From Sphingomonas glacialis (GTDB taxonomy: Bacteria > Pseudomonadota > Alphaproteobacteria > Sphingomonadales > Sphingomonadaceae), in NCBI RefSeq assembly GCF_006439055.1, contig NZ_RCZC01000002.1, forward strand, positions 62,001-126,000: 64,000 bases of DNA. The letters are read 5' to 3'. This document shows, one piece after another, positions 8,519-18,217 of the stretch. The translations under genes and the position numbers were made by a program. Positions within the stretch are counted from its first letter, which is position 1. Each line of letters opens with the position of its first letter. The notes beneath the pieces are model-generated. The model was given only the letters and a program-made list of their open reading frames with translations, was not told where the DNA came from and made no database searches.

Positions 8519-9489
8519 TGGGAGGGTTTGATCGACACTGCTCTGCACAAAACGGTGGAATGAAGCGTCCATTCTGCACGCTGCTCGGGGGCGGTTCGCT
8601 GCGCCAGGATCGTCATCCGGCCAGAAATGGGACGCAATCGCGCTGAACGAATGTTCGCTCGGTAACCGACTGACCTGTGGCCGGACGCCCCAGTAGATCG
8701 CTCCGAACGCCCAATATCAACGAATGGGTGGTTTCGGGGAGAAGCAACGAGGCTATGGACGTTCGCAACTGGGTCAAAGACGACGGAGATCGGGGAGCCT
8801 TGGCCTATCGCGCCGCGTTCCGCGCCGGGACATGGTGCGGATCGTCTCCAGGGACATCGTTACCCCTGCTGGCGCCTCCAAGCCCGCCGCCGCCACCCAT
8901 ACCACCACCGCCGCTCCGGCCAGCATGATCCTTTGTGCTACCGCCGCCGGACGCGGAGGTCCCTCATAGCGATGGTCAGGTCGGCCGGGATCGGGGCGAG
9001 ATCGAGCGCATCGCGCACGAACCGGGTGGCCCGCAACCCGTTCGCGAGCCGCCCTGTCGGTCAGCCGGACATGCTTCTCGTACCGAGCAGGATGATCTCG
9101 GGCAGCGCGGCCTCGACCGCGTCGCGGATGCGGAGGGTACGGTCGGATGCCGCCGCGCCTCCCGGACTGGAGGTCCAACGCGGCCATCGGCGCCTCTGCG
9201 ACGTCGCCATTCTCCCGCCCTGCAGAGGAGCGCCAAAGGCTCGGCAAGGTCGACCGCTTCGTGGTGGGCTTCGCTAAGGGTTACGACGCTTTCCCCGCTA
9301 AGCGCACATGTCGGTCAAGCATGTGCAGCCTTACGGGACATCGAATGATTTTTGCGGGCAAATCAGGTCACACTGGGCCCTCGGAAGACACGCCTGCTCA
9401 GGGGTCCAAAAGTGGTCACGGTCCGGGCCAATCCAGGCTCAGGCTCGTGGCCGGGACCGACTTAAGTAACTGCACTAGAATGAAGGAAA
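8519..9489 (+). other. Gene-poor stretch between the DUF2891 gene and tRNA-Lys
   Basis: About 970 bases without a supportable gene. Open frames here lack ribosome binding sites and have proline- and arginine-rich shadow-like translations. On the minus strand between roughly 8950 and 9180 there are short protein-like stretches in different frames (for example RIRDAVEAALPEIILLG, then a stop, then ALDLAPIPADLTIAMRDLRV), which look like a decayed gene whose family I cannot name. No transposase, integrase or clear inverted repeat was seen. The region lies at the 3' end of tRNA-Lys, a common integration position, so it may be a scar of past insertions. Confidence 0.5.
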
Positions 9490-9565
<76 letters not shown>

Positions 9566-9619
9566 AAAGTCCCGGCGATTTCAAGGGCGCTTGGTGGCGC
9601 CGCCGCTGCGGGAGGCGGT

Positions 9620-9647
9620 CGATTAGCAGCGTCGCGGCGGGATGCAA
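9620..9647 (-). promoter_or_regulatory. Candidate sigma-70-type promoter for tRNA-Lys
   Basis: On the minus strand TTGCAT (9642-9647) is followed after 16 bases by TAATCG (9620-9625), about 55 bases upstream of the mature tRNA 5' end. The -35 element matches the alphaproteobacterial TTG core, while the -10 element is a weak match. This would allow tRNA expression independent of rodA. Confidence 0.4.
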
Positions 9648-9675
9648 ACCCTTTTTGTGCAGAGCGGCAAAAAAA

Positions 9676-10794
9676 TCACCAGCGGACCGGCGAACGGCGG
9701 TTGGTGCGGTCGATCGACATCAGGATGCCGAGGCAAATCATGAAGGTCATCTGGCTCGATCCGCCATTGCTGATCAGCGGCAGCGGCACACCGACCACCG
9801 GCGCCATCCCCATCACCATCGCCATGTTGATCGACACGTAATAGAAGATCGTTGCCGCCAGCCCGGCCGCGGTCAGCTTGGCGAAGCGCGATTGCGCCTG
9901 CAGTGCGGTCGACAGGCCCCATTGCACGATCACCAGGAAGGCGATGATCAGCAGCACGCCGCCGACCAGGCCCCATTCCTCCATCATCGTTGCCAGCGCA
10001 AAGTCGGTATGCCCCTCGGGCAGGTAATCGAGATGGCTCTGCGTCCCGTTGAGGAAGCCCTTGCCGAAGATCCCGCCCGATCCGATCGCGATCTTCGACT
10101 GGCTGATGTGATAGCCGATGCCGAGCGGATCGCTCTCGGGATCGAGGAACACGAGGATGCGGTTGCGCTGATAGCCGTGGAGCACGAAATTGACCGCGAT
10201 CGGCACCGCCGCGCTCATCGCGAGCGCGCCGCCGATGAACAGCCGCAACGGCACGCCCGCCAGGAACATCACCGTCACCCCGCCGATCGTGATCATAAGC
10301 GCAGTGCCCAGATCGGGCTGTTTCATGACGAGCGCTGCGGGCACCAGGATCAGCAACGCCGCCGGCCAGATCGCGCCGAAGCGGCGGGTCTCGTTGGGGG
10401 GCAGCATGTCGTAGAATTTGGCACAGGCCAGCACGATACACGGCTTCATCAGCTCGGACGGCTGAAGCCGGAAGCCGATGCCGAGATCGAGCCAGCGCTG
10501 CCCGCCGCCGCGGACCGCGCCGACCAGCTCGACGAGCACCAGCATGACGCACAGTACGCCATAGGCCGGCAGCGTCATGTTGCTCCAGACCCGTTCGGGG
10601 ATCCGCGACAGCACCATCGCGCCGCTCAGGAATACGAAGAAGCGGATCCCCTGCGACAGCGCCCAGGGCCGGATGCTGCCGCCCGCGGCGGAATAGAGCA
10701 CGAGCAGGTCGAAGCAGCCGATCGCGAGCACGAGCAGCAGGATCTTCCACGGCAGCTGCGCCAGCGGCGCGGGGACGAAGCTCAGCCCGCTCAT
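9676..10794 (-). CDS. rodA: Rod shape-determining protein RodA (SEDS glycosyltransferase)
   Basis: A 372-residue polytopic membrane protein of the SEDS family, which polymerises lipid II into peptidoglycan strands during elongation. Family motifs seen are RWLDLGIGFRLQPSELMK, KQPDLGTALM, the large periplasmic loop with GFLNGTQSHLDYLPEGHTDF containing the conserved EGHTDF element and its essential aspartate, and GVPLPLISNGGSS at the C-terminal helices. The start at 10794 overlaps the stop of mrdA by four bases (ATGA), which fits stoichiometric production with its partner transpeptidase PBP2. It is the last gene of the mreBCD-mrdA-rodA operon. Length and motifs are normal for the family. Confidence 0.96.
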   Translation of the reverse strand: MSGLSFVPAPLAQLPWKILLLVLAIGCFDLLVLYSAAGGSIRPWALSQGIRFFVFLSGAMVLSRIPERVWSNMTLPAYGVLCVMLVLVELVGAVRGGGQRWLDLGIGFRLQPSELMKPCIVLACAKFYDMLPPNETRRFGAIWPAALLILVPAALVMKQPDLGTALMITIGGVTVMFLAGVPLRLFIGGALAMSAAVPIAVNFVLHGYQRNRILVFLDPESDPLGIGYHISQSKIAIGSGGIFGKGFLNGTQSHLDYLPEGHTDFALATMMEEWGLVGGVLLIIAFLVIVQWGLSTALQAQSRFAKLTAAGLAATIFYYVSINMAMVMGMAPVVGVPLPLISNGGSSQMTFMICLGILMSIDRTNRRSPVRW

Positions 10795-12896
10795 GGTACA
10801 TCCCGCTCGGTGGTGCCGTCCTCGGCGACGGTGTTGCCGTGCGCGGCGGTGTTGGCGAGTTCCTCGGCCGCCGCGACATCGGCGGCGGCGGCGGCGCGCA
10901 CGGCGGGTGCGTCGGTCGGCGCGCTGGCGTTGAATTCGGTCTGTGCGCCGACCGCGATCGGCGGGGCGTTGGCGGCGGCGCGGTATGCGGCGGTTTCCGC
11001 CGCCATCCGCGTGCGGATATCGCCGCCCCAAGTCTTCTCGCCCTCGACGAGCGAGGCCATCGCGCGCTCGCGGTCGAACAGATAGGTCATCACGTCGCGC
11101 GCGATCGCCGGCGTATCGAGGTTGCGGACGGTGTGGCCGCCATGTTCGAGCACCACGGCGATCGCATAGCGCGGCTTGTCGTGCGGCGCGAAGCCCTGAA
11201 ACAGCGCGTGATCGCGCATCTTGAACGGCAGCGACCCGTTCTTGAGCACGCCGCCGGCGCGCTCGGCCATGGTGATGCGGCGGACCTGCGCGGTGCCGGT
11301 CTTGCCGGCGAGCGCGACGCCCGGGATCAGCATCCGCGCCGCGCCGCCGGTGCCGCCGCCATTGACCACGCCCCACATCGCCTCGTGGACGGTCTGGAGG
11401 TGCTCAGGCTGGAACGACAAGGGCGCGGCGCCATGGCGGACATCGGCCGCGAGGATCGTCGGCTGGAGCGCGCGGCCGGAGGCGAGCCGCGACGCCATCA
11501 CCGCGAGCTGGAGCGGGTTGGACAGGACGTAGCCCTGGCCGATCGACGCGTTGAGCGAATCGGCGACCGTCCACGGCTGTTTGTAGCGGCGTAGCTTCCA
11601 TGCGGTGTCGGGAACGGTGCCGTAGCGCTGGCTGTTGAACGGCAGCACGAACTTCTGCCCGAGCCCGAGCTCGCGCGCGACCGGCGCAACGTGATCATAG
11701 CCGAGCCGCCGGACCATCTCGTAGAAATAGATGTCGCAACTCTGCATGATCGCGTTCTTGAGATCGAGCGCGCCGTGTCCGCTCTTCTTGTGGCAGTGGA
11801 ATATCCCGGTGCCGACGCGCAACGCGCCCGAGCAGACGACGCGGTCCGACGCGGGGACGCCCGCGCCAAGCAAGGCCAGCCCGTTCATCGGCTTGACCGT
11901 CGAGCCCGGCGGATAGAGCCCCTGCAACACCTTGTTCATCAAGGGCACGTGGTCGTTTTCCGACAGCATCTTCCATTCGAGATGGCTGATCCCGTCGGAA
12001 AAATTGTTCGGGTCGTACGCTGGCATCGACACCATCGCGAGCATCTCGCCGGTCAGGCAGTCGATCACCACGACCGAGCCCGACTGCGTGCCGAGCCGCC
12101 GCGCGGCATAGTCCTGCAGCCCGGCATCGATCGTCAGCCGCGCATTGGCGCCGGGCTGGTCGGGCCTGGTGGCGAGCTCCGCAACGAGCTTCCCGCGGGC
12201 GGTGACCTCGACGCGCTTCTGTCCGGCGACGCCGCGCAACTGCTTTTCGAGCGTCTTTTCGAGCCCGTCCTTGCCGAGCTTGAAACCCGGCGTGACCATC
12301 AACTGGTCGTGCGTCTGCTTATACTGCTCGGCCGACGCCGCGCCGACATAGCCGGTGAGATGCGCGACCGCAGCCCCCGCGGGATAGCTGCGCGAGAAGC
12401 CGCGCGTCGGCGCGACGCCGGGCAATTCGGGCAGCCGCACGCTCACCGCGGCGAAGCGCTCCCAGTCGAGATTCTCGGCAACCTGGACCGGCTGGAATCC
12501 CGCGGCATGTTCGAGATCGGCGACGAGCCGGTCCATCTCCTCGGGCGGCAGCTTGAGCAAGTCGTGCAGCAAGGCGAGGACATGGTCCTTGTTCTCGAGC
12601 CGGTCGGGAATGATATCGACGCGGAAATCGGTACGGTTGTTGGCGATCGGCGCGCCGTGGCGGTCGACTATCCACCCGCGGCGCGGCGGCACCAGCGTCA
12701 TGTTGACGCGGTTGCTTTCGGACTTGGCGGTATATTGCTCGTTCTCGACCACCGCGAGCCACGTCATCCGCCCGGCAAGCGCGAGACCGAACACGCCCTG
12801 CGCCGCGCCGAGCATGACCGTGCGGCGCGAGAAGCTGTAGCTCTGCGCGGCTTCGGTCGCGACGCGGCCGCTCGGCCGGAACGGCGCGCCGCTCAC
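10791..12896 (-). CDS. mrdA: Penicillin-binding protein 2 (peptidoglycan D,D-transpeptidase)
   Basis: A class B PBP of about 701 residues that cross-links peptidoglycan in the elongasome. A short cytoplasmic N terminus precedes a membrane anchor near residues 27-48. The pedestal domain follows, with PPRRGWIVDRHGAPIANN near 70-88, then the transpeptidase domain with the catalytic SxxK (Ser332, Lys335 in GSTVKP), SCD (386-388) and KTG (532-534). The start is GTG at 12896, overlapping the mreD stop (GTGA). The C terminus carries an unusual Ala-rich tail of about 60 residues (PAVRAAAAADVAAAEELAN), probably disordered and common in sphingomonad homologues. It is translationally coupled with rodA downstream. 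Confidence 0.96.
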   Translation of the reverse strand: MSGAPFRPSGRVATEAAQSYSFSRRTVMLGAAQGVFGLALAGRMTWLAVVENEQYTAKSESNRVNMTLVPPRRGWIVDRHGAPIANNRTDFRVDIIPDRLENKDHVLALLHDLLKLPPEEMDRLVADLEHAAGFQPVQVAENLDWERFAAVSVRLPELPGVAPTRGFSRSYPAGAAVAHLTGYVGAASAEQYKQTHDQLMVTPGFKLGKDGLEKTLEKQLRGVAGQKRVEVTARGKLVAELATRPDQPGANARLTIDAGLQDYAARRLGTQSGSVVVIDCLTGEMLAMVSMPAYDPNNFSDGISHLEWKMLSENDHVPLMNKVLQGLYPPGSTVKPMNGLALLGAGVPASDRVVCSGALRVGTGIFHCHKKSGHGALDLKNAIMQSCDIYFYEMVRRLGYDHVAPVARELGLGQKFVLPFNSQRYGTVPDTAWKLRRYKQPWTVADSLNASIGQGYVLSNPLQLAVMASRLASGRALQPTILAADVRHGAAPLSFQPEHLQTVHEAMWGVVNGGGTGGAARMLIPGVALAGKTGTAQVRRITMAERAGGVLKNGSLPFKMRDHALFQGFAPHDKPRYAIAVVLEHGGHTVRNLDTPAIARDVMTYLFDRERAMASLVEGEKTWGGDIRTRMAAETAAYRAAANAPPIAVGAQTEFNASAPTDAPAVRAAAAADVAAAEELANTAAHGNTVAEDGTTERDVP

Positions 12897-13402
12897 GTAT
12901 CCTCCTCCTCGTCGCTCAGCAGCGTGCAGATCCGCACGACCAGCGGGAAGAGCAGGATCGAGACCGCGATCTGGAGCATCAGCGCGGTATCGACATGCGC
13001 GCTGATCGGCGAGGCGACGTAGCGCCCGAGCAGCAGGCAGAACGCGATCGCGCCCGAGGCGATCAGCCAGTCCTGCCAGAAATCGCGGTAGACGACGCGC
13101 TGGTCGATCAGGTCGATCATGAACAGGCACAGCGTCCAGAACAGCATCGCATTGCCGAGCGGCTGCCCGCTGACCAGATCGTCGAAAAAGCCGAGCGGCA
13201 GCGGCGCCCAAATTCGCAGGCTTTCAGGCTTGGTCAGCCGCCAGCCGAGCAGCATCAGCAGCCCGAACGGCGGCAGCACGGGGAAGCTCGCGATCATCGG
13301 CCACAGCGTCAGCGCCGAGCCGATCACCACCGTGATCGCCGGCACGAACCGCCGGAAACTCTGGTCGGGGACCTCGTCGAACGGACCGCGGGCTTGCCTC
13401 AT
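12893..13402 (-). CDS. mreD: Rod shape-determining protein MreD
   Basis: A 169-residue membrane protein with about five hydrophobic segments (PAITVVIGSALTLWPMIA, PPFGLLMLLGWRL, PLGNAMLFWTLCLFMIDLI, WLIASGAIAFCLLLG and TALMLQIAVSILLFPLVVR). It carries the FFDDLVSGQPLGN element found in MreD proteins between helices. MreD bridges MreC and the PBP2/RodA complex. The start ATG at 13402 lies seven bases after the mreC stop, and the stop overlaps the GTG of mrdA. Longer in-frame extensions into mreC were rejected because they read as arginine-rich shadow sequence. Confidence 0.93.
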   Translation of the reverse strand: MRQARGPFDEVPDQSFRRFVPAITVVIGSALTLWPMIASFPVLPPFGLLMLLGWRLTKPESLRIWAPLPLGFFDDLVSGQPLGNAMLFWTLCLFMIDLIDQRVVYRDFWQDWLIASGAIAFCLLLGRYVASPISAHVDTALMLQIAVSILLFPLVVRICTLLSDEEEDT

Positions 13403-13409
13403 CGCGCGA

Positions 13410-14330
13410 TCACGGCTTCTTCTTGGGTGGACGCGGCGCGGCGACCGGCTTGGGCGCGGGCGTCGGCACCGGGATCGGCGGGGCAGGGGGTATGAAGGCG
13501 CGCTGGACGAGCGCATAATCTACCGTGTCGGCCTGGGTGAACGCCCGCGCGATCGATGCGTCGCGGCCACGGTGCAGCACGCGCGCGACGGGCACGTCGG
13601 GCGGGTAGATGCCGCCGATGCCCGACGTCACGAACACGTCGCCGGGACCGAAGTCGGTCGCGGTGAGCGCGACGGATTTGACGTCGATCAGCCCGTCGCC
13701 GCGCCCGGTCGCGAGCGCGGGGATGCCGTCGCGCGTGCGGCGCACCGGCACGACGCTTTCCGGGTCGGTCAGCAACAGCACGCGCGCGCTGTTCGGGCCG
13801 GTCTCGAGCACGCGGCCGATCAGCCCCTCGGGGCCACGCACCGGCTGGCCGCTCGCGACGCCCTGCCACGATCCAGCGTTGAGCACTGCAACGCGGCGCG
13901 TGCTCGACGCCGACGAGCTCACCAGTCGCGCGGTGACGACCGGCTCGGAGATCCGTTCGCGGACCTGGAGCAAGGCAAGCAGGCGGCGGTTCTCATAGGA
14001 GAGCGAGCGCGCGCGCAGGAACAGCGCATGCTGCGCGGCAAGCTGCTTGCGCAGCGCGGCGTTCTGGTCATGCACCGCGAAATAGCTGCCGATCCCGCTG
14101 GGAATCGAGCCGATCCCGCGCCCGATGCCGGCAAGCCCCGAGGACAGCGGCGTGCTCACTTCGGCGACGCTCGCGCGCAGCGCGGCAAAGGCGACGGGGT
14201 CCAAAGTCGACAAGGCAAGCAGCACCGCCCCGACGAGCGATCCCGCTACGGCGACGACATATCCTGCAAAAAGGCTGTATTGCGCCCGCCGCGAAAACCC
14301 CGGACGCCGATTGCGAGGCGGCGCCATCAT
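13410..14330 (-). CDS. mreC: Rod shape-determining protein MreC
   Basis: A 306-residue periplasmic scaffold anchored by one N-terminal helix (residues about 17-40, YSLFAGYVVAVAGSLVGAVL). It then has a coiled-coil stretch (DQNAALRKQLAAQHALFLRA through NRRLLALL) and the beta-domain with LNAGSWQGVASGQPV, GLIGRV and LLLTDPESVVPV. A proline-rich C terminus of about 30 residues (PPAPPIPVPTPAPKP) is predicted disordered. MreC organises PBP2 and RodA along MreB. Two ATG codons occur in tandem at the start; a GGGGG ribosome binding site lies just upstream. The gene follows mreB by about 117 bases and is seven bases before mreD. Confidence 0.95.
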   Translation of the reverse strand: MMAPPRNRRPGFSRRAQYSLFAGYVVAVAGSLVGAVLLALSTLDPVAFAALRASVAEVSTPLSSGLAGIGRGIGSIPSGIGSYFAVHDQNAALRKQLAAQHALFLRARSLSYENRRLLALLQVRERISEPVVTARLVSSSASSTRRVAVLNAGSWQGVASGQPVRGPEGLIGRVLETGPNSARVLLLTDPESVVPVRRTRDGIPALATGRGDGLIDVKSVALTATDFGPGDVFVTSGIGGIYPPDVPVARVLHRGRDASIARAFTQADTVDYALVQRAFIPPAPPIPVPTPAPKPVAAPRPPKKKP

Positions 14331-14447
14331 ACCCCCATCAAAAAGCCCGAGGGCCAGTAAAAACCACGATTTGCCTTACGCGATGCGGTGCGGCCTGAGT
14401 AGGGTCCATCCCTCGACCCAGACCGCGCAACGCCTCGCTTCACCGCG

Positions 14448-15518
<1,071 letters not shown>

Positions 15519-15654
15519 TTAGGGATCTGCCGACAGGTCGCACAAGGTCGTGACGTCGCTTACAACCGGGGCGTTCAGGGCGGCGGTGAAACCGCTCTGA
15601 TACGTGGTGGAATGCGGGTCGCGGGAGGCTTGCGATTGGGCTAGACCCTGCACC

Positions 15655-17490
15655 ATGTCAATACGCCGCCTGCCCGAACATCTCGTCAATCGTATCGCCG
15701 CCGGTGAAGTGGTCGAAAGGCCCGCCAGCGCGTTGAAGGAACTGGTCGAAAACGCGGTCGACGCGGGCGCGACGCGCATCGCGGTGCGCCTTGCCGGAGG
15801 GGGAACCGACCTGGTCGAGGTCACCGACGACGGCTGCGGCATGACGCCAGAAGACATGGCGCTCGCGCTCGAGCGGCACGCCACCTCGAAGCTGCCCGAC
15901 GAGGCGATCGAAAACGTCAGCACGCTCGGCTTTCGCGGCGAGGCGTTGCCCTCGATCGCGAGCGTTGCGCGGATGACGCTCGAAAGCCGGGTGCGCGGCA
16001 GCGAGGGCTGGGCGCGCGTGGTCGATAACGGCGTGGTCGTGTCCGAAGGACCCGCGGCGATTCCCCCCGGAACGCGCGTACGCGTCGAGGGCCTGTTCGA
16101 GCGCGTGCCCGCGCGGCGCAAGTTCCTGCGCTCGCCGCGCAGCGAGTTCGCCGCGTGTCTCGACGTGGTCAAGCGGCTCGCGATGGCGCGGCCTGATATC
16201 GGTTTCTCGGTCGAGCATGACGGGCGGCGCTCGCTCGGGGTGAGCGGCGGCGAGACGCTCCCCGACCGCGTGGCGGCGCTGACCGATCGCGGGCTGGTCG
16301 ATAACGGGGTGGGGATCGACTTCGTCCGCGAAGGGATCGGGCTCGGCGGGATCGCCGGTCTGCCGACCTTCAACCGTGGCGTGGCCGACCATCAATACCT
16401 GTTCGTCAACGGTCGGCCGGTGAAGGACCGGCTGCTGATCGGCGCGATCCGCGGCGCCTATGCCGAGATGATGCCGCGCGATCGGCATGCCGTGGTGGCG
16501 CTGTTCCTCGACGTCCCGCCGGATGCGGTCGACGTCAATGTCCATCCCGCCAAGACCGAGGTGCGGTTTCGCGATCCGGCAATGGTGCGCGGGCTGATCG
16601 TCAGCGGGCTGCGGCGGGCCTTGGACGAGGCGGGGCATCGGAGCCAGTCGGCGCCCGAGAGTGCGCTGGCGGCTTGGACGCAAGAGCAAAGCCCCTCCCC
16701 TTCAGGGGAGGGGTTGGGGTGGGGCCGTGTGCCACAAGACGAGGCGCCTGCTTTTTGGTCAGCGGTCCCCACCCCCAACCCCTCCCCTGAAGGGGAGGGG
16801 CTTTCAGTGGATCAGCGCTCGTACGCGATAAACGAGCGCCGCAGCTTCTTCACCCCGCCGCCGCAGGCGCGCGCCGAACCCGCCTACGCGCCCCCGCCCG
16901 AGACGATCGACTTCCCGCTCGGCGTCGCCCGCGGCCAGGTCGCGAAAACCTATATCGTCGCCGAGAGTCCCGATGGCCTGATCCTGGTCGACCAGCACGC
17001 CGCGCACGAACGGCTCGTGCTCGAACGGATGCGCAAGGCGATGGCGAGCGGCGGCGTCTCCTCGCAGGCGCTGCTGCTCCCCGAAGTGATCGAACTCGAC
17101 GAACCCGCCTGCGACCGGCTCGAGGCCCGCGCCGCCGAACTCAGCGAGTTCGGTCTCGATCTCGACCGCTTCGGCCCGCACGCGATGCTCGTGCGCGGCG
17201 TGCCCGCGATGCTCGGGCAAAGCGACGTGACTGGCCTCGTCACCGATCTTGCCGACGAGCTCGCCGCGTTCGACGAGGCGCTCAGTCTGAAGGAGCGTCT
17301 CGACCATGTCGCAGCCACGATGGCGTGCCACGGCTCGGTACGTGCCGGGCGGATCCTGTCGGTCGCCGAGATGAACGCGCTGCTCCGCGAAATGGAGATC
17401 ACCCCGCATTCGGGGCAGTGCAACCACGGCCGGCCGACCTGGGTGAAGCTTGCGCATGGCGATATCGAGAAGCTGTTCGGCCGGAAATAG
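15655..17490 (+). CDS. mutL: DNA mismatch repair protein MutL, with in-frame palindromic-repeat insert
   Basis: A 611-residue GHKL ATPase and latent nuclease of mismatch repair. The N-terminal ATPase has VNRIAAGEVVERPASALKEL, catalytic Glu32 with Asn33 (ELVENAVDAG), DDGCGM and TLGFRGEALPSIASV. The transducer domain ends near residue 335 (NVHPAKTEVRF). The C-terminal domain carries the endonuclease motif DQHAAHERLVLERM, ACHGSVRAG and QCNHGRPTWV, so strand nicking is intrinsic, as in species without MutH. Residues about 345-383 are encoded by a palindromic repeat inserted in the interdomain linker (GEGLGWG and [11 protein letters not shown] peptides). The frame stays open, and because the linker is normally disordered, function is probably kept. 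An upstream in-frame extension was rejected for lack of homology. Confidence 0.96.
   Translation: MSIRRLPEHLVNRIAAGEVVERPASALKELVENAVDAGATRIAVRLAGGGTDLVEVTDDGCGMTPEDMALALERHATSKLPDEAIENVSTLGFRGEALPSIASVARMTLESRVRGSEGWARVVDNGVVVSEGPAAIPPGTRVRVEGLFERVPARRKFLRSPRSEFAACLDVVKRLAMARPDIGFSVEHDGRRSLGVSGGETLPDRVAALTDRGLVDNGVGIDFVREGIGLGGIAGLPTFNRGVADHQYLFVNGRPVKDRLLIGAIRGAYAEMMPRDRHAVVALFLDVPPDAVDVNVHPAKTEVRFRDPAMVRGLIVSGLRRALDEAGHRSQSAPESALAAWTQEQSPSPSGEGLGWGRVPQDEAPAFWSAVPTPNPSPEGEGLSVDQRSYAINERRSFFTPPPQARAEPAYAPPPETIDFPLGVARGQVAKTYIVAESPDGLILVDQHAAHERLVLERMRKAMASGGVSSQALLLPEVIELDEPACDRLEARAAELSEFGLDLDRFGPHAMLVRGVPAMLGQSDVTGLVTDLADELAAFDEALSLKERLDHVAATMACHGSVRAGRILSVAEMNALLREMEITPHSGQCNHGRPTWVKLAHGDIEKLFGRK
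16689..16803 (+). repeat. Family 1 palindromic repeat inside mutL
   Basis: About 115 bases with near-perfect terminal inverted arms: AAGCCCCTCCCCTTCAGGGG at the left and CCCCTGAAGGGGAGGGGCTT at the right. Each arm is itself a hairpin (CCCCTCCCCTTCAGGGGAGGGG), followed by G-rich or C-rich inner arms (GGTTGGGGTGGGG and CCCCACCCCCAACC). The central part is unrelated between copies. The same arms recur at 27649-27758, with diverged versions elsewhere in the window. This copy is wholly within the mutL reading frame. Confidence 0.93.
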
Positions 17491-17559
17491 GGGTTTTCAC
17501 CCGCCGCTCATCAACCGCATTTCAACGCATGGCTGCTACTTTTCGCCGCGGAGGCGAGA

Positions 17560-17940
17560 ATGTACAAGATCACCGTCGATCGCGGTCATGCTCTGATCAA
17601 GATCGAGATGCGCGCCATGCTGGATGTCGCCGATAGCGCGCGGCTCGTTTCCGAGCTGATCGCGCAGATCACCGAGGCCAGGTTGGAGTCCTACGCGTTG
17701 ATCCTCGATATCTCGCAGTGCCCGGTCCAGTCGCAGGACATGATCTCGGCGATGGGGCAGCATCTGACTCGGATGAAGCGCGTGCGCGCGATTGCGATCG
17801 TCACGGGCACGATGCTCGCGCGGCTGCAGGTGCGGCGCATCTTCTCGCAGCCGTTCACCCGCTTCACCTCGACCTATGATGAGGGTTTGCGCTGGGTTCT
17901 GTCGGGGATCGAGCCCGGCGCTTCGCCGACGGCGGGGTGA
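17560..17940 (+). CDS. STAS/SpoIIAA-like protein, unknown role
   Basis: A 126-residue soluble protein with alternating strands and helices. The central ALILDISQCPVQSQDMISAM resembles the strand-loop-helix of SpoIIAA/STAS anti-sigma-antagonist folds, and it continues RAIAIVTGTMLARLQVRRIF. An excellent ribosome binding site (GGAGG) lies six bases before the ATG. There is no anti-sigma kinase gene beside it; mutL is 69 bases upstream on the same strand. Similar small proteins are frequent and uncharacterised in sphingomonads. The fold assignment is by eye and moderate; the gene itself is well supported. Confidence 0.7.
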   Translation: MYKITVDRGHALIKIEMRAMLDVADSARLVSELIAQITEARLESYALILDISQCPVQSQDMISAMGQHLTRMKRVRAIAIVTGTMLARLQVRRIFSQPFTRFTSTYDEGLRWVLSGIEPGASPTAG

Positions 17941-18034
17941 GCGCAAGAAAAGCTTTTGGAAAGCTGAACCTTTGTCGGGGCCGCGCATTTTAGCGGCAAC
18001 CCCTGCAGCACCGTTCAGCAAAGCGACCGATCCG

Positions 18035-18112
18035 ATGGCCAAAGTATTCCCGGTTTTTCTCGCCCTAATACCGTTCGCAGCGCTGGTCGGCGCGTGCGCG
18101 GTGACAGGCTAA
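18035..18112 (+). CDS. Possible 25-residue lipoprotein peptide
   Basis: A short frame encodes a peptide consisting of a signal-peptide-like hydrophobic stretch (MAKVFPVFLALIPFAAL) followed by LVGAC, a plausible lipobox, and only four further residues (AVTG). This arrangement resembles entericidin-like mini-lipoproteins. No strong ribosome binding site is seen. It lies directly before a strong bidirectional terminator shared with the convergent rplI operon, which is compatible with a short transcribed gene. It could equally be chance. Confidence 0.3.
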   Translation: MAKVFPVFLALIPFAALVGACAVTG

Positions 18113-18156
18113 ACCCGCTCCGCTCCAGCCCCCTCTCCCCCGGGGCGAAGACACAG

Positions 18157-18195
18157 AAAAGGGCCGCCCGGATTGCTCCGGGCGGCCCTTTTTTT
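18157..18195. terminator. Bidirectional intrinsic terminator
   Basis: A perfect 12-base stem GGGCCGCCCGGA (18161-18172) with loop TTGC and matching arm to 18188 is followed by seven T on the plus strand and preceded by four A, which become T on the minus strand. It ends the rpsF-rpsR-rplI transcript and plus-strand transcripts arriving from the mutL side. Confidence 0.9.
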
Positions 18196-18217
18196 GGTCG
18201 GCACGTGCTGCGAAGGC

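Noticed and set aside
8774-9247. A 157-codon minus-strand frame in the gene-poor stretch
   Set aside because: Basic, low-complexity N-terminal half and no recognisable domain; at best a fragment of a decayed gene, so not listed as a gene.
16689-16803. Repeat in mutL as a disrupting insertion making a pseudogene
   Set aside because: The frame continues through both arms into an intact C-terminal domain with nuclease and C-terminal motifs.
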